Counted from the first letter of the stretch, positions 52,464 to 61,464 are shown. The stretch is DNA of 64,000 bases from Bradyrhizobium sp. 164 (GCF_023073715.1 NZ_JADPKA010000046.1:62001-126000), one strand, 5' to 3'. The notes: generated by a model not told the origin, from the letters alone. Made by a program: numbers and translations.

Positions 52464-53966
52464 ATGGGCGGAGCTGACGCGCGGATCGTCCGCAACACCG
52501 CGCTCACGATTCTTGCGTTGGTCGTGTTGCGGCTGGTCGCCGCGGCTTTCACGCCGATCACCTTCGACGAAGCCTATTACTGGATGTGGTCGAAAAATTT
52601 GGCGGGCGGTTACTACGACCACCCGCCGATGGTGGCCTATGTGATCCGCGCCGGCACCATGATTGCCGGCGACACTGAGCTCGGCGTCCGCCTTGTCTCG
52701 ATCCTGCTGGCGCTGCCGATGAGCTATGCGGTCTACCGCTCGGCCGCGATCCTGTTCGGCAGCGCGCGCGTGGCCGCCACCAGCGCCATCCTGCTCAACG
52801 TGACGATGATGGCCGCGGTTGGCACGCTGATCGTCACGCCTGATGCGCCGCTGCTGGTCGCCTCCAGTTTCGTGCTGTTCTTCCTCGCAAAGGTGCTGGA
52901 GACCGGACGCGGAGCATGGTGGCTTGCGGCCGGCGCGGCCGTCGGTGCGGCGCTGCTGTCGAAATACACCGCGATGTTCTTTGGGCTGGCGATCCTGATC
53001 TGGCTCGCTTCCGTCCCGAAGCTGCGGCACTGGTTTCTCTCGCCCTGGCCCTATCTCGGCGGTCTCGTGGCCCTCGCGCTGTTCTCGCCGGTGATCCTCT
53101 GGAATGCGGACCATCACTGGGTGTCGTTCGCAAAGCAGCTCGGCCGCGCCAGAATCGAGGACTTCCGTCCCGTCTTCATCGCCGAGCTGATCCCGACCCA
53201 GATCGCGTTTGCGACCCCGCTCGTCTTCATCCTGGGCGCGATGGGGCTGCATGCGCTGACCTGGCACCGGGCCGGCGCGCTGGCCTCGCGCGTGCTGATC
53301 GCGACGATGTTCTGGACCGTCGTTGCTTATTTCGTCTGGCATTCGCTACACGCCCGCGTCGAGGCCAACTGGTTTGCGCCGGTCTACCCACCCTTCGTCG
53401 TCGCCGCGGCCGCCGCCGCCAACCTCGTGCAGTGGAAGCCGCGCCAGCGGCGCCTGGTGGATTTCTGCCTGCGGTGGGCCGCGCCGGTCAGCATCGTGAT
53501 GTTTGCGGTCCTGATCGTGCAGGCCAATACCGGCTGGCTGTCCGGCTATCGCCGCGATGCCACTGTGCGCAGCGTCGGCGTCGGCTGGCGTGAGCTTGCC
53601 GCGCAGATCGAAGCGGTGCGCGCGCGCAGTGGCGCGACCTGTGTGCTCGCGCAGGACTATGGCACCACGGGCTGGCTCGCCTTTTATTTGCCGCGCGGCA
53701 CCTGCGTGGCCCAGCAGACCCAGCGCATCCGCTGGGTCAACATGCCCGACCCCGATCCCAAGCTGCTCGCCGGCAAGCTGCTCTATGTCGACGAGCTGCG
53801 CAGCGATGGTCATCCTGCCCTCAACGACCTCTTTGAGAAGGTGACGCAGATTGCGCAATTGCAGCGCAAGCGCGGGCCGCTCGTGGTCGAGACCTACGGC
53901 ATCGATCTCTTGGAAGGCGCCAAGGGCGACGTGCTCGACCGCTCCCCGCCGCCGGAAGCGCGGTAA
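52464..53966 (+). CDS. GT39 (ArnT/PMT-like) membrane glycosyltransferase
   Basis: A 500-residue integral membrane GT-C enzyme. The catalytic acidic motif is near the N-terminus: ITFDEAYYWMWSKNLAGGYYDHPPMVAYVIR, typical of ArnT-type enzymes using a polyprenyl-phosphate donor in the periplasm. About ten helices follow, then a soluble C-terminal part. With the upstream GT2-GtrA it likely adds a sugar to lipid A or another envelope lipid; Bradyrhizobium lipid A is known to carry mannose or galacturonic acid. The acceptor is inferred. Confidence 0.88.
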   Translation: MGGADARIVRNTALTILALVVLRLVAAAFTPITFDEAYYWMWSKNLAGGYYDHPPMVAYVIRAGTMIAGDTELGVRLVSILLALPMSYAVYRSAAILFGSARVAATSAILLNVTMMAAVGTLIVTPDAPLLVASSFVLFFLAKVLETGRGAWWLAAGAAVGAALLSKYTAMFFGLAILIWLASVPKLRHWFLSPWPYLGGLVALALFSPVILWNADHHWVSFAKQLGRARIEDFRPVFIAELIPTQIAFATPLVFILGAMGLHALTWHRAGALASRVLIATMFWTVVAYFVWHSLHARVEANWFAPVYPPFVVAAAAAANLVQWKPRQRRLVDFCLRWAAPVSIVMFAVLIVQANTGWLSGYRRDATVRSVGVGWRELAAQIEAVRARSGATCVLAQDYGTTGWLAFYLPRGTCVAQQTQRIRWVNMPDPDPKLLAGKLLYVDELRSDGHPALNDLFEKVTQIAQLQRKRGPLVVETYGIDLLEGAKGDVLDRSPPPEAR

Positions 53967-53971
53967 GGGCT

Positions 53972-55891
53972 TCAGCCGATCATCTCGGCCTTGGTGGCGG
54001 CCTGGTCCGGTACGTCCCGATCGCGCCAGAACCAGACGGTCACGACGCCGGAGCGGCCGCGGACTTGCGTGAGCAGGGGGCCTGACAGGATGCCGTCGGG
54101 AGCGCCGTGGAAGTCGGCGGTGTCCAGCAGCGTATCGCTCAGCGCAAGCCGCGCGCCGTTCCGGGCGGCGACCTCCATCAGCCGGCTCGCGACGTTGACG
54201 GTGTCGCCGGTCGCCGTGATGTGCTGGTGGCTTTCGCCGAGGCGGGAGGCGACGATCTCGCCGAAATGCGCGCCGATCTTGAAGCCGAGCTGATGTCCGA
54301 TGGCAGGCGGCAACGAGGCGATCCAGCGCTCGACTCCGCGATGCAGGTCGATCGCGCATTTCAGCGCGCGCGCCGCGTCATCGGGTATTGCGCGCGGCAG
54401 TCCGAACAGGATCATGGCGCCATCGCCGAGAAAGCCGGTGATCAAGCCGCCGCAATCGGCTGCGGTCTTGTCCAGCAGCGCGTGGAACGCCTTCAGGATG
54501 TCCTGGAGCGCGTCCGGATCGGTCCGTTCGCTCAAGCCTGTGAAGCCAGAGAGATCGATGAAAACCACGGCGGCGTCTTGCCGAATGGGCTTGGACAGGA
54601 AATTCGGATCGCGCGCCAGCCAGTCCTGCACCGCCGGCGCCTGGAATTGCGCCAGCGACCTGCTCTTGGCGGCGAGATATTGCGTGCGGCGGCCTCCCGC
54701 CCACAGCTGCACGCCGGCAAAGATCGCAACCGGCGGCACGGCCGCGGCGAGCGTCGTCGCGGCATTCAGCCAGATGCCGTGGGTGAACGCGAACAGGTTC
54801 AGCCCGGCCCACGCGATCATCACCGCGGCCGCCGCCATGATGCCGAGTGCACTGCGCCGCCAGGCAAGCAGGCCGACCAACAGCATTGGCAAGAGGATCG
54901 CGGCGAATGCGTCGGCGGTATGCACCCTGCGGTCGCGCACGATGCCGTCGCCAGCGACGAGGTGGGTGATTGCGGTCGCGACCACCTCGACGCCGGGCAT
55001 CAGCGAATCGAACGGCGTCGGGTAGAAGTCGCCGCCGCCGGCGACCGCGGCGCCGATCACGACGATCCGGTTCTCGATCGCGGCGCGGTTGAGCGTGCCG
55101 TCGAAAATGCTCTGCGCGCTGACGGTGCGGATGGTGCGGCGCGGGCCGTAATAGGTGATCGGCAGCGCGAAGTCGGTATCGGTCGGCACCACGCGGTCAC
55201 CGAGCCTGAGATGATCCGGCGCGATCGTCAGCGGCTTGTCGAGCGCGCGGGCCGCCACGCGCAAAGGAAACGACAGCTCGACCTTGTCGGCCGTCCGGAA
55301 CAGCATCGGCACCGAAAGCGGCGAGCCCGACTGTCCCGTCGCGACGTTGACGACGCCGACCTCTGCATGCTCGGCGAAGGCGGGCAGCGGCAGCAGGAAG
55401 CGCTCGGCCTGCGGCAGGACCGCAAGGGGACCTTCGCTGCTCGGCGCCACGGTCTCGCTGTCGGTCGGGAAGATCGCCGCCGCCGCGAGCACCATCGGAC
55501 CGGTGGCGAGCGTGTTGGCGAGCGTCGCATCGCCGATCGCGGCACTGCGGTCGACCAGCAGCAAGTCGATCGCGATGACCTTCGGCTTGAACTGCACGAT
55601 GGTGTCGACGACGCGGGCGAGATCGGCCCGGGGCAGCGGATAGCTGCCGCCGCGCTTCACCACAGTATCGTCGATCGCTACGATGGTGACGAGATCGGGC
55701 GGGCGCTGCACGCCGCGGACCTGGGTCCGCCAATCCGTCAACGTCGCTTCGAGGCGGTCGAGAAAGCGCAGATGGCCGTTGGCGTGCGCGGCAAAGATGC
55801 CCGCGCCCCATAGCGCGGTGAGAACGAGTGCCACCAGGATCTGAACGCGTCGGCTACGCATGCGGTCGGTTTGCAATCTTCTACTGTCCAA
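53972..55891 (-). CDS. CHASE2-domain adenylate cyclase
   Basis: A 639-residue protein. N-terminal helix (about 18-38), an extracytoplasmic CHASE2 sensor (about 45-330; DLVTIVAIDDTVVKRGGSYPLPRADLARVVD and PGVEVVATAITHLV), three C-terminal helices of CHASE2 (about 335-410) and a class III cyclase (about 440-620). The catalytic aspartates are in AAVVFIDLSGFTGLSE and ITGFLGDGAMILFG, with ATGDTVNVASRLME. The upstream FecR-domain gene is on the same strand, 31 bases away; FecR-CHASE2 cyclase pairs are recurrent. Confidence 0.9.
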   Translation of the reverse strand: MDSRRLQTDRMRSRRVQILVALVLTALWGAGIFAAHANGHLRFLDRLEATLTDWRTQVRGVQRPPDLVTIVAIDDTVVKRGGSYPLPRADLARVVDTIVQFKPKVIAIDLLLVDRSAAIGDATLANTLATGPMVLAAAAIFPTDSETVAPSSEGPLAVLPQAERFLLPLPAFAEHAEVGVVNVATGQSGSPLSVPMLFRTADKVELSFPLRVAARALDKPLTIAPDHLRLGDRVVPTDTDFALPITYYGPRRTIRTVSAQSIFDGTLNRAAIENRIVVIGAAVAGGGDFYPTPFDSLMPGVEVVATAITHLVAGDGIVRDRRVHTADAFAAILLPMLLVGLLAWRRSALGIMAAAAVMIAWAGLNLFAFTHGIWLNAATTLAAAVPPVAIFAGVQLWAGGRRTQYLAAKSRSLAQFQAPAVQDWLARDPNFLSKPIRQDAAVVFIDLSGFTGLSERTDPDALQDILKAFHALLDKTAADCGGLITGFLGDGAMILFGLPRAIPDDAARALKCAIDLHRGVERWIASLPPAIGHQLGFKIGAHFGEIVASRLGESHQHITATGDTVNVASRLMEVAARNGARLALSDTLLDTADFHGAPDGILSGPLLTQVRGRSGVVTVWFWRDRDVPDQAATKAEMIG

Positions 55892-55922
55892 ATCTTATTG
55901 AGCTGAGCCTTATCGACCCAGC

Positions 55923-56447
55923 TTATTGTCCGAGTCGTGCCATCAGCGCGTCGACGCGCGGCTGGCCCCACGTCTTGACGGTCAACGGGCCGGTTGCCTC
56001 GACATCGACCCCTTCGCCGGGTCCGAGCACGACACCGCGTCCACGAGCCCTGCGGGTCACGCCGACGCGGCCGTCAGCGACGAACACGGAGGTCTTGGCG
56101 TCCGCGACATCGACCGCCCATTTCGTGCCGCGCACCGCCGCGATCGCCTGCGGGGTCAACACCTTGAAGGGATTGCCGCCGGGCTTCTTGGGCACCTCGA
56201 TCAGCAGGGCTTTGCTGCTCAATTCCACGGAGTCTATATGTCCGTCGCGGTTGGCGTCCTTTAGTTCAAATCTGGCGCCGTTTTCCGCAACGATCGTGAT
56301 GCCGTTGTCGCAGCGCCAAACCTGCGTGCCCACGGCCGACGGCGATGCCGTACAGCCCGCATTGGCAGCAGACTGTGCCCTTGCAAACCCAATCAACAAC
56401 AATAAACACGCCAGGGCGCAAAACCCGGCGCGCGAAAAGCCTCTCAT
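55923..56447 (-). CDS. FecR-domain periplasmic protein with EF-hand-like loop
   Basis: A 174-residue exported protein (signal peptide to about residue 25, FARAQS) with GGAGG before its ATG. The FecR-like part includes FKVLTPQAIAAVRGTKWAVDVADAKTSVFVADGRVGVTRR. Before it lies DANRDGHIDSVE, an exact 12-residue EF-hand-type calcium loop. It probably interacts in the periplasm with the CHASE2 sensor of the cyclase encoded downstream. Confidence 0.85.
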   Translation of the reverse strand: MRGFSRAGFCALACLLLLIGFARAQSAANAGCTASPSAVGTQVWRCDNGITIVAENGARFELKDANRDGHIDSVELSSKALLIEVPKKPGGNPFKVLTPQAIAAVRGTKWAVDVADAKTSVFVADGRVGVTRRARGRGVVLGPGEGVDVEATGPLTVKTWGQPRVDALMARLGQ

Positions 56448-56489
56448 GCCTGCCTCCGTTTGCGTGCTCGGCACAGTTCAAGGCGATGT

Positions 56490-56507
56490 TGATACGGTAC
56501 CGTATCA
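56490..56507. promoter_or_regulatory. 18-base perfect palindrome upstream of FecR gene
   Basis: TGATACGGTACCGTATCA is fully self-complementary and lies 43 bases before the FecR start. The form fits a TetR-type operator. No regulator gene adjoins, so the regulator is probably encoded elsewhere. Confidence 0.7.
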
Positions 56508-57031
56508 CACGCAGAGGCTGCCGAAAAGTACTGACTCAGGAGCTATTTTCTCGTCGCGGCGATTTCCAGGCCGGCGCGATCAACTTTCAGTCACAGCGCC
56601 GTGCCGCGTGAGCACTTCCGTCCCGCGGTGCGTGACCTGCATGAGCTGTTGCCGCGACCGCCCGGCGCGCGGCAGGGCGGCTGGAGTCCACCAGCCTCGC
56701 AACCCCTCGGCGCTGTGGTCAGGCCCAGTTTGATGATCACGAAAAAGGCGCTGTTGGGTGCGTCTTGGCTGCGGGCGGAGGCGTCGGGTGGCCGGCCTGA
56801 ACCGGTCGAGAATTCATGGTTAACAGTTTCGGCTAAGGCCGTAATTCTGCGGGCTTTTTTCCCGAAATGGGACGACGTTAACGAGTTGCCCCATATCCGC
56901 CTGAACTTAATCTGCATTTAACTAAAAGTCGCCTTAATGACGCTCCGACCCTCTGCGAGATGCTGGTCCCGGATCGTGACCAGCGGCGCTTCGAAGGGGG
57001 ACTGAGTGACACCGTCCTGGACGCAAGGCGA
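56508..57031. other. Intergenic region before DUF2778 gene
   Basis: A frame at 56601-56921 is open on the plus strand but has no good ribosome site and poor composition. The right part (56880-56935) is AT-rich and probably holds the promoter of the DUF2778 gene. Confidence 0.45.
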
Positions 57032-58225
57032 ATGAGTACGAGTATCGCTGCGCAGAGTAACGCGGCACGGAAGTCCAAGAAATTCTCGAAGAATTATTCG
57101 CGGAAATCTTCCCGGAAAATGACCACCCGTAATTGGCTCGGCGCCACGGCGATCGGCTGCGTCGTGATTGGCGCCGGCTGGACCATCTACCACAACATCC
57201 TTGGCGCCAGCGTCTATCCGACCGTCGGCAACAGCGGCTACGACGAGCCCGTGATCAAGCGCGCACCCAAGGTGGTGCTGCGCGAGGCGGGCGAGGCGGT
57301 CAAGGAAACCTTCGCGCTCCTGCCGGACCGGTTGCAGGTGACCGCGCCGATCTCGCGCGAGATGTTCAACGAGCGCTTTGCCGCGGCTGCGACGCAAGGC
57401 GTGGCCTCGAGCGCGGCCAGCGCCGCGCCTGCAGCGCCGGCAATCAGCGTTGCCGAGGCCAAGGACGCTATCAAGGATGCGTCGAAGGAAGCCGCGAAGC
57501 CCAACGTGATCGCGAAGGTCGCGGACGCGCTGAAGCCGCAAGGCTCGGCCAAGATCGTGGACGCTGCCAAGGCCAAGCGCGCTGACGCCGGTGTGCAGCT
57601 GGCCTCGGCCGATCCGGCCGAGATCGTGCCGGCGCCCGAGGCTAAACCAAAATCCTTCGCCGATCGCGCCAAGGCTGCGGTGATGTCGATCACCGGTCCG
57701 CGCCAATCGATGGTCGAGAAACTCTGGGGCAAGCGTGAGCCGTCCGGCGGGCTCTTGGCGTATGCCTCGGCCGATGCCAGCATCACAGCGTCCATCGCGC
57801 CGAAGGAGCAGAATCCGATGTTCGGCGGTGCGCCGCCCTATGAGCGCGACACCGCGGTCTACGACATCACCGCCAAGACGGTTTATCTGCCCGATGGCAC
57901 CAAGCTCGAGGCGCATTCCGGCCTCGGCTCCAATCTCGACGATCCGCGCTCCCAGCGCCAGCGTATGCGCGGTGTGACGCCGCCGCACATCTACACGCTG
58001 AAGCCGCGCGAGGCGCTGTTCCACGGCGTGCCGGCGCTGCGCCTGACCCCGCTCGGCGGCGAGAGCGCGATCTACGGCCGCGACGGCCTGCTCGCGCACA
58101 CCTTCATGCTCGGTCCGAACGGCGATTCCAACGGCTGCGTGTCGTTCAAGGATTATTACGCGTTCCTGGACGCCTACCGCAACAAGGGCATCCGCAAGCT
58201 CGCGGTGCTGGCGCGGGTGGAGTGA
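57032..58225 (+). CDS. DUF2778 (Tlde1-like) membrane-anchored protein
   Basis: A 397-residue protein: basic N-terminus, one helix (about 35-55), a long Ala/Lys-rich linker (60-260) and a C-terminal DUF2778 domain (about 265-397). That domain has LPDGTKLEAHSGLGS, YTLKPREALFHGVPALRL and the Cys motif GPNGDSNGCVSFKDY. DUF2778/Tlde1 proteins have an L,D-transpeptidase-like His/Cys active site acting on peptidoglycan; some are type VI toxins, but here no T6SS gene is near and an anchored wall enzyme is more likely. ATG 57032 is chosen; 56960 is an alternative. Confidence 0.82.
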   Translation: MSTSIAAQSNAARKSKKFSKNYSRKSSRKMTTRNWLGATAIGCVVIGAGWTIYHNILGASVYPTVGNSGYDEPVIKRAPKVVLREAGEAVKETFALLPDRLQVTAPISREMFNERFAAAATQGVASSAASAAPAAPAISVAEAKDAIKDASKEAAKPNVIAKVADALKPQGSAKIVDAAKAKRADAGVQLASADPAEIVPAPEAKPKSFADRAKAAVMSITGPRQSMVEKLWGKREPSGGLLAYASADASITASIAPKEQNPMFGGAPPYERDTAVYDITAKTVYLPDGTKLEAHSGLGSNLDDPRSQRQRMRGVTPPHIYTLKPREALFHGVPALRLTPLGGESAIYGRDGLLAHTFMLGPNGDSNGCVSFKDYYAFLDAYRNKGIRKLAVLARVE

Positions 58226-58232
58226 GACGCGC

Positions 58233-58862
58233 TCAACTCGCCATCGTCTTGCGCAGCGCCATCTCGGTCGCGATCGCCTCACGCACGGCGGGCCGCGCCT
58301 GCATGCGCTCGAGATAGGCGGCCAACGATGGCCACTGCGCGATATCGATTCCTGCATGACGGAGCAGCAGCAACGCCCAGGTGAGATGCGCATCCGCAAC
58401 GGTGAAGCCGTGACCGACCAGGAATTCGCGGTCCGCCAGATGCGCTGATGGCGCCGACAATGTCTGCACAATTCTAGCGCGCGGCTTGGCGAGCGAGCCG
58501 TCGTCCTTGTACCAGAAGGCCGGAAACAGGAACGCCTTGTGGATCTCGGCGCCGATGAAGCTCAGCCATTCCTGGAGGCGATAGCGGTCGGGATCGCCAA
58601 ACCGGGGCGCAAGGCCCGCCTGCGGCCTCACATCGGCGATGTATTGCAGCACTGCCGCGCTTTCGGTCAACCGCTCGCCGTTCTCCAGGACGAGGACCGG
58701 CACCGCGCCCTTCGGCGACACATCGCGGAAATCGGTGTCGTCGTCCACGACCTTCTTCGTCCAGATATGGGCAAGGTGATACTGAGCCTCGACGCCCGCC
58801 TCCATCAGCGCGATACGGCTCGAGAGCGAGCAGGCCATCGGGAAGAAATAGAGCTGCAGCAT
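58233..58862 (-). CDS. Glutathione S-transferase
   Basis: A 209-residue GST: thioredoxin-like N-terminal domain (LQLYFFPMACSLSSRIALMEAG, catalytic Ser/Cys region; GAVPVLVLENGERLTESAAVLQYIAD with the cis-Pro and glutathione-binding ES) and helical C-terminal domain (GHGFTVADAHLTWALLLL). The ATG at 58862 has AAGGAG upstream, which overlaps the end of the previous gene; a GTG at 58877 is less likely. It is coupled to the hydrolase gene upstream. Confidence 0.88.
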   Translation of the reverse strand: MLQLYFFPMACSLSSRIALMEAGVEAQYHLAHIWTKKVVDDDTDFRDVSPKGAVPVLVLENGERLTESAAVLQYIADVRPQAGLAPRFGDPDRYRLQEWLSFIGAEIHKAFLFPAFWYKDDGSLAKPRARIVQTLSAPSAHLADREFLVGHGFTVADAHLTWALLLLRHAGIDIAQWPSLAAYLERMQARPAVREAIATEMALRKTMAS

Positions 58863-58873
58863 CCTGAACTCCT

Positions 58874-59467
58874 TCACGCCAGCGCATCGCCGCGCGCGAT
58901 GATCGCGAAGCGGTCCGAGAGCTCGGCCAGCGCGACCTCGTGGATGGTCCGGGCATCCAGCGTGCCGCCGCGGCCGTCGGGCAGATCACGCGTGGCGCAG
59001 GAATCGGCATCGATGGTCGTGCGAAACCCGAGATCGAGCGCGGCGCGGGCGGTGGAGCTGACGCACATGTGCGTCATGAATCCGGCCAACACGATGTTGT
59101 TGCGTCCGCTGGCGGCGAGCTGCGCCTGCAGGCCGGTGCCGGCGAAAGCGTTCGGCAACTCCTTCTCGATCACGAGCTCGTCCGCAAGCGGCGCGAGCTC
59201 GGCGACGATGGCGCCGCGATCGGCGGAGCGATCGAACAGGCCGCCGGGCTTGCCGCGATGGGCGATATGGATGATCGCAGATCCGCGCTCGCGCGCCCGC
59301 GCCAGCAGGACGGTCGCCCGCGCGATCGCAGGCTTGGCGTCCGGCAGGGCGAGGGGACCTGCGAGATATTCGTTCTGGATGTCGATCAGCACCAGCGCGG
59401 CGTCGTCAAGACGCGGCGGAGTGAGGTCGGCACCGGCGAGCTGCAGCAGGGTCTTTGCGGGCATCAT
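58874..59467 (-). CDS. Isochorismatase-like cysteine hydrolase
   Basis: A 197-residue hydrolase with the Asp-Lys-Cys triad: DDAALVLIDIQNEYL (Asp), VIEKELPNAF (Lys) and VLAGFMTHMCVSSTARAA (Cys). Substrates of the family include isochorismate, nicotinamide and N-carbamoyl compounds; which applies is unknown. ATG 59467 is favoured over a TTG six codons upstream. It is divergent from the LysR gene, its likely regulator. Confidence 0.88.
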   Translation of the reverse strand: MMPAKTLLQLAGADLTPPRLDDAALVLIDIQNEYLAGPLALPDAKPAIARATVLLARARERGSAIIHIAHRGKPGGLFDRSADRGAIVAELAPLADELVIEKELPNAFAGTGLQAQLAASGRNNIVLAGFMTHMCVSSTARAALDLGFRTTIDADSCATRDLPDGRGGTLDARTIHEVALAELSDRFAIIARGDALA

Positions 59468-59524
59468 GATCTTCAGAATCTCCAAGCGTAAGGTTGGCCG
59501 AGCATAGCTCGTCGGTAGCCTGCC

Positions 59525-59565
59525 GATATGCAGGGATATTGCAGCCGACGGCTGCGATATTGCAG
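59525..59565. promoter_or_regulatory. Repeat cluster in hydrolase-LysR divergent promoter
   Basis: GATATGCAGG (59525) and GATATTGCAG (59535 and 59556) form direct repeats around an inverted repeat GCAGCC-GAC-GGCTGC (59541-59555). The position between divergent LysR and target genes fits a LysR binding region. Confidence 0.5.
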
Positions 59566-59595
59566 GCCAATGCCAGCCGATGTAGCCTTGAAACC

Positions 59596-60429
59596 ATGAA
59601 TTGGGACGATCTTCGCATCATCGCCGCGGTCAGAGACGAGGGCACCTATGCCGGCGCCAGCGCGCGGCTGCGCATCGACGAGACCACGGTCGGACGTCGG
59701 CTGGCGCGCATCGAATATGCGCTCGGCCTGCGCCTGTTTGAGGCTGCCGACGGTGTCCGCAAGCCGACGCGTCAGTGCGAGGCGGTGCTGGCGCACGTCC
59801 AAGCCATGGCCGCGCATGCCGCCGAGATCGGTCGCATCAGTGAGAGCATGCCCGGCCCCGTGGGGCGGCTGCGCATCGCCGCGACCAATGCGGTCGCCGA
59901 GGAGGTGCTGTCCCCGCATGCGAGCGAGTTCCTGCGCGCCAATCCCGGCCTGACGCTGCAATTCCTGACCTCGAGCGAGAACGTCAGGTTCTCGCGCTGG
60001 GAGGCCGATCTCGCGATCCGCCTGCGCAAGCCCGACAAGGGCGACTTTTCGATCTCCAGGCTCGGCGACATCCGCATCTACTATTTTGAACCGGACGCGA
60101 CTGAAGGCGAGCCGGTGCTATGCGCTTATCCGGACGAGCTCGGCGCCATTCCCGAGATGCAATTCCTGCGGACGAAGAAAATCCGCCCTCGCTGCGTGAC
60201 CGACAATGTCCGCATCATCCGCACCCTGATCCGCTCGCATCAGGCCGCTGGCGTGTTGCCGGAGCACAGCTGCACCGAGCTGCTCGGCGATCGCCGCCTG
60301 CGCGCCACGCTGCTGCCGAAACGCCGCGACGTCTGGCTGCTCGTGCAAAACCATCTCAAGCGCGACGCCGCGACACGTGTGACGATCGACTGGCTGCGAG
60401 CGTGTTTCAGCGAACTTGCGCGGGGATAA
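59596..60429 (+). CDS. LysR family transcriptional regulator
   Basis: A 277-residue regulator. The N-terminal helix-turn-helix is WDDLRIIAAVRDEGTYAGASARLRIDETTVGRRLARIEYALGLRLFEAADGVRKPT. The effector domain is shorter than the usual ~300-residue LysR total. Divergent from the isochorismatase-like gene, which it likely controls together with the GST. Confidence 0.9.
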   Translation: MNWDDLRIIAAVRDEGTYAGASARLRIDETTVGRRLARIEYALGLRLFEAADGVRKPTRQCEAVLAHVQAMAAHAAEIGRISESMPGPVGRLRIAATNAVAEEVLSPHASEFLRANPGLTLQFLTSSENVRFSRWEADLAIRLRKPDKGDFSISRLGDIRIYYFEPDATEGEPVLCAYPDELGAIPEMQFLRTKKIRPRCVTDNVRIIRTLIRSHQAAGVLPEHSCTELLGDRRLRATLLPKRRDVWLLVQNHLKRDAATRVTIDWLRACFSELARG

Positions 60430-60599
60430 CCCGAGAGCGCGTGAAAACCCGAAGGCCCATGGGCGGCCTTCACATATCCGTTGTGTCGCCCTTGCCATGA
60501 ATGGCCGAACCTATGCGACCGAGATCACGGAGCCGGGATTGCACGCGCGCGAAAGTTGCGTAATCTCGCGACGGCTACGGATTTGATCAGGGCAGGTGC

Positions 60600-61346
60600 A
60601 TGACCATTCAGGAAACATTCCGGCCGCGGTCGTCGGCGCAGTCGCGTGAATGGAAGGCGATTGTCATCCTGATCCTGTTGATTCCGCTGCTGTGGTCGCC
60701 GCCGTTCCTGTTTCGCTTCTTGCTGTATCAGCCGTTCAACATCCCTTCTCGTTCGATGGCGCCGACGCTGATGGTCGGCGACTACGTCTTCGTCGCGAAA
60801 TATGCCTATGGCTACGGCCGCTATTCCTTTCCTTTCGCGCCGTCCTGGATCTCGGGCCGCCTGTTCGCCGCCGAACCGGAATATGGCGAATCGTCGTGTT
60901 CCGGACGGCGAAGGACAGTTCGGTCGATTACGTCAAGCGCATGGTCGGGCTGCCCGGCGACCGCATCCAGGTGCGGCAGGGCCAGCTCATGCTCAACGAC
61001 CGTCCAGTGACGCGCGCCGCTCGAGCACGGGCTCGCAGGCATCGCCTGCGGTGTGGATGGCAGCTTCAAGGTCAAGCGGTGGCGCGAGACGCTGCCGAGC
61101 GGCGTGTCCTATGTGACCTATGACTGCATCGATAACGGCTTCCTGGACAATACGGATGTCTTCACGGTGCCGCCGGGCCACTTCTTCGTGCTCGGCGACA
61201 ACCGGGACAATTCCACCGACAGCCGCATGACGTCGACATTCGGTTTCGTGCCGATGGACAATCTCGTCGGGAAGGTGACGCGGATCTTCTGGTCGTTCGA
61301 CGAAGACGGCGAGCCGCACATGGAGCGGCTGGGGAAGGTGCGGTGA
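60600..61346 (+). pseudogene. lepB: Signal peptidase I, disrupted by two frameshifts
   Basis: Signal peptidase I (leader peptidase) parts occur in three consecutive segments. Frame A (60600-~60888): membrane helix and the catalytic serine in NIPSRSMAPTLMVGDYVFV. Frame B (~60889-~61014): DYVKRMVGLPGDRIQV with the catalytic lysine. Frame A again (~61017-61346): CGVDGSFKVKRW and the box GHFFVLGDNRDNSTDSR. One base is missing near 60888 and two near 61015, which restores the frame, but a TGA at 61008 intervenes. Either a decayed paralogue or sequence errors. Confidence 0.85.
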
Positions 61347-61405
61347 ATGGTCTCGTCATCCAGGCGGTGTGCGTGGCCGGATTGCGCTGCGCTCCGTCCG
61401 CTCGT

Positions 61406-61445
61406 CATTCCGGGGCTCGCGCCCAAGAGGGCGCGCCCCGGAATG
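61406..61445. repeat. Short palindromic repeat
   Basis: CATTCCGGGG-CTCGCGCCC-AAGA-GGGCGCG-CCCCGGAATG forms a long stem. It is of the same family as the other CATTCCGGGG elements in the window, and lies between lepB and groEL (convergent). Confidence 0.75.
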
Positions 61446-61464
61446 GCGGTGGCGGGAAGGTTGC

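Noticed and set aside
51954..53342. 462-codon open frame on the minus strand
   Set aside because: Antisense to the two glycosyltransferase genes; Asp/His/Arg/Gln-rich.
54107..55813. 568-codon open frame on the plus strand
   Set aside because: Antisense to the CHASE2 cyclase; Arg/Asp/Gly-rich shadow.
56601..56921. 106-codon frame on the plus strand before DUF2778
   Set aside because: No good start signal and poor composition; the region looks like a promoter.
57032..58225. Type VI secretion toxin reading of the DUF2778 protein
   Set aside because: No T6SS structural, Hcp/VgrG or immunity gene is nearby, and the protein carries its own N-terminal membrane anchor.
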